DNA of 64,000 nt from Mycobacterium lentiflavum (GTDB lineage Bacteria; Actinomycetota; Actinomycetes; Mycobacteriales; Mycobacteriaceae). This document shows positions 63,330-64,000 of the stretch, piece after piece (positions within the stretch are counted from its first letter, which is position 1; each line of letters opens with the position of its first letter). The notes under the pieces are model-generated. The model saw only the letters and a list, made by a program, of their open reading frames with translations, searched no databases and was not told the DNA's origin. The translations under genes and the position numbers were made by a program. The stretch lies in the NCBI RefSeq assembly GCF_022374895.2, contig NZ_CP092423.2, forward strand, positions 2,976,001 to 3,040,000. Reading direction: 5' to 3'.

Positions 63330-64000
63330 TCATTTGACTTCCGTTGGCAGGAAAGCGGTTTCGGCGGTGCCGAAACGAAGGCCGGTCGCGTCCTTACCGA
63401 TAAACGTCAGGATTGCCACGGCACATAACACCGGCACGATCGTGGCGGCCAGCGCGAACGGATAGCCGTGTGTCTCGGCCAGCCGTTCCTGGATGGGCAG
63501 GTTGAACGCGGCGAGCAGATTGCCGAGCTGGTAGGTCACCCCGGGGTAGAGGCCGCGGATGGCGTCCGGCGACAACTCGGTCAGGTGTGCGGGGATCACA
63601 CCCCAGGCGCCTTGCACGCAGACCTGCATCAAAAACGAACCGAGACACAGCATCGCCGCGGTGCGCGAGTAGGCGAACAGCGGCACGATCGGCAACCCCA
63701 GGATCGCGCAGAAAATCACGGTGTAGCGGCGGCTGAACCGTTGCGACATCGTGCCGAAGAACAGACCGCCGGCGATAGCACCGATGTTGTAGACCACCAC
63801 GATCCACTTGACCGTCACGCTGTCGAGGCCGGCGCCGTGGTTGGCCGTCGACCCCAAGAACGTCGGGTAGACGTCCTGCGTGCCGTGGCTCATCCAGTTG
63901 AACGCCGTCATCAGCGCCACCAGATAAAAGAACCGGCGGACGATCTTGCCGTCGCGCAGCACGTCGGTGATTTTGGTATTGGTGAGCTTCATCCGATCCT
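63330..64000 (-). CDS. MFS transporter (sialate:proton symporter/NanT-like, Rv1902c-like), N-terminus beyond window edge
   Basis: C-terminal half of a major facilitator transporter: about 223 codons with six membrane segments. They start with [23 protein letters not shown], the usual opening of helix 7 in sialate/lactate:H+ symporters, and run to [12 protein letters not shown]. The frame is open through the window edge. A Met at 63992 is internal, since a complete member would have about 420 residues. [14 protein letters not shown] is the second copy of motif A. The transported solute is not certain; carboxylates or sialic acid are known for the family. Confidence 0.85.
   Translation of the reverse strand, partial: DRMKLTNTKITDVLRDGKIVRRFFYLVALMTAFNWMSHGTQDVYPTFLGSTANHGAGLDSVTVKWIVVVYNIGAIAGGLFFGTMSQRFSRRYTVIFCAILGLPIVPLFAYSRTAAMLCLGSFLMQVCVQGAWGVIPAHLTELSPDAIRGLYPGVTYQLGNLLAAFNLPIQERLAETHGYPFALAATIVPVLCAVAILTFIGKDATGLRFGTAETAFLPTEVK

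Overview
The window is GC-rich actinobacterial DNA. Mycolic-acid-lineage genes identify it as Mycobacterium: a secreted antigen 85 mycolyltransferase, an RpfC-type resuscitation factor, a secreted chorismate mutase, the lipoprotein LppE, CYP140, and linked ahpC-ahpD-oxyR. From memory, gene order follows the M. tuberculosis H37Rv interval Rv1865c to Rv1902c closely, with insertions (Lon, a LuxR-type giant regulator, AhpC/AhpD/OxyR, a GH13 enzyme, a Bfd ferredoxin, a CYP125 paralogue, a Baeyer-Villiger monooxygenase). An intact lon and an intact oxyR point to a non-tuberculous species. I cannot name the species.

Layout. 0-5.5 kb: CPBP membrane protease (cut by the edge), phosphoketolase, SDR, DUF427 protein and a second-type undecaprenyl-diphosphatase. 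5.5-11.7 kb: tandem CaiB/BaiF CoA-transferase, thiolase-like TLP1 protein and an epimerase-like fusion. 11.7-21.6 kb: small enzymes, a P450, a divergent 1099-aa cyclase/NTPase/LuxR regulator, Lon with a HAIR-like operator, and a CGNR zinc-finger regulator. 21.6-29.9 kb: redox and iron genes (lldD2, ahpC/ahpD/oxyR, bfd and bfrA around two abutting iron boxes). 29.9-36.8 kb: DHA2 transporter with a C-terminal winged-helix-like domain, a CMD protein behind a KstR-like box, a GlnA3-amidohydrolase pair resembling split FluG, a decayed multicopper oxidase, and an acyltransferase.

36.8-40.3 kb is a gene-poor, hairpin-rich island. It carries five copies (four open, one broken) of a 33-41 residue secreted or lipidated micropeptide, each beginning MSR and with its processing-site cysteine at residue 24. 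Three copies have a related block of roughly 105-130 bp just upstream. No named family known to me covers these, and they are the strongest candidate for something undescribed.

40.3-64 kb: CYP140-lppE-SDR-SRPBCC-rpfC-aroQ-fbpB all on the minus strand, then a membrane-anchored ASKHA-like protein, a frameshifted methyltransferase, YceI, ADH, a CYP125 paralogue, three small Rv1891-Rv1893-like proteins, a nitronate monooxygenase with a near-perfect KstR-like operator, a lone PstS, BVMO-ADH, HAD hydrolase, methyltransferase, Dtd, thiamine-binding protein, CinA and the C-terminal half of an MFS transporter.

Several genes share a TAnnnT hexamer ending exactly 6 nt before the start codon, which suggests leaderless transcripts. 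No tRNA, rRNA, CRISPR array, insertion sequence or prophage gene was seen.
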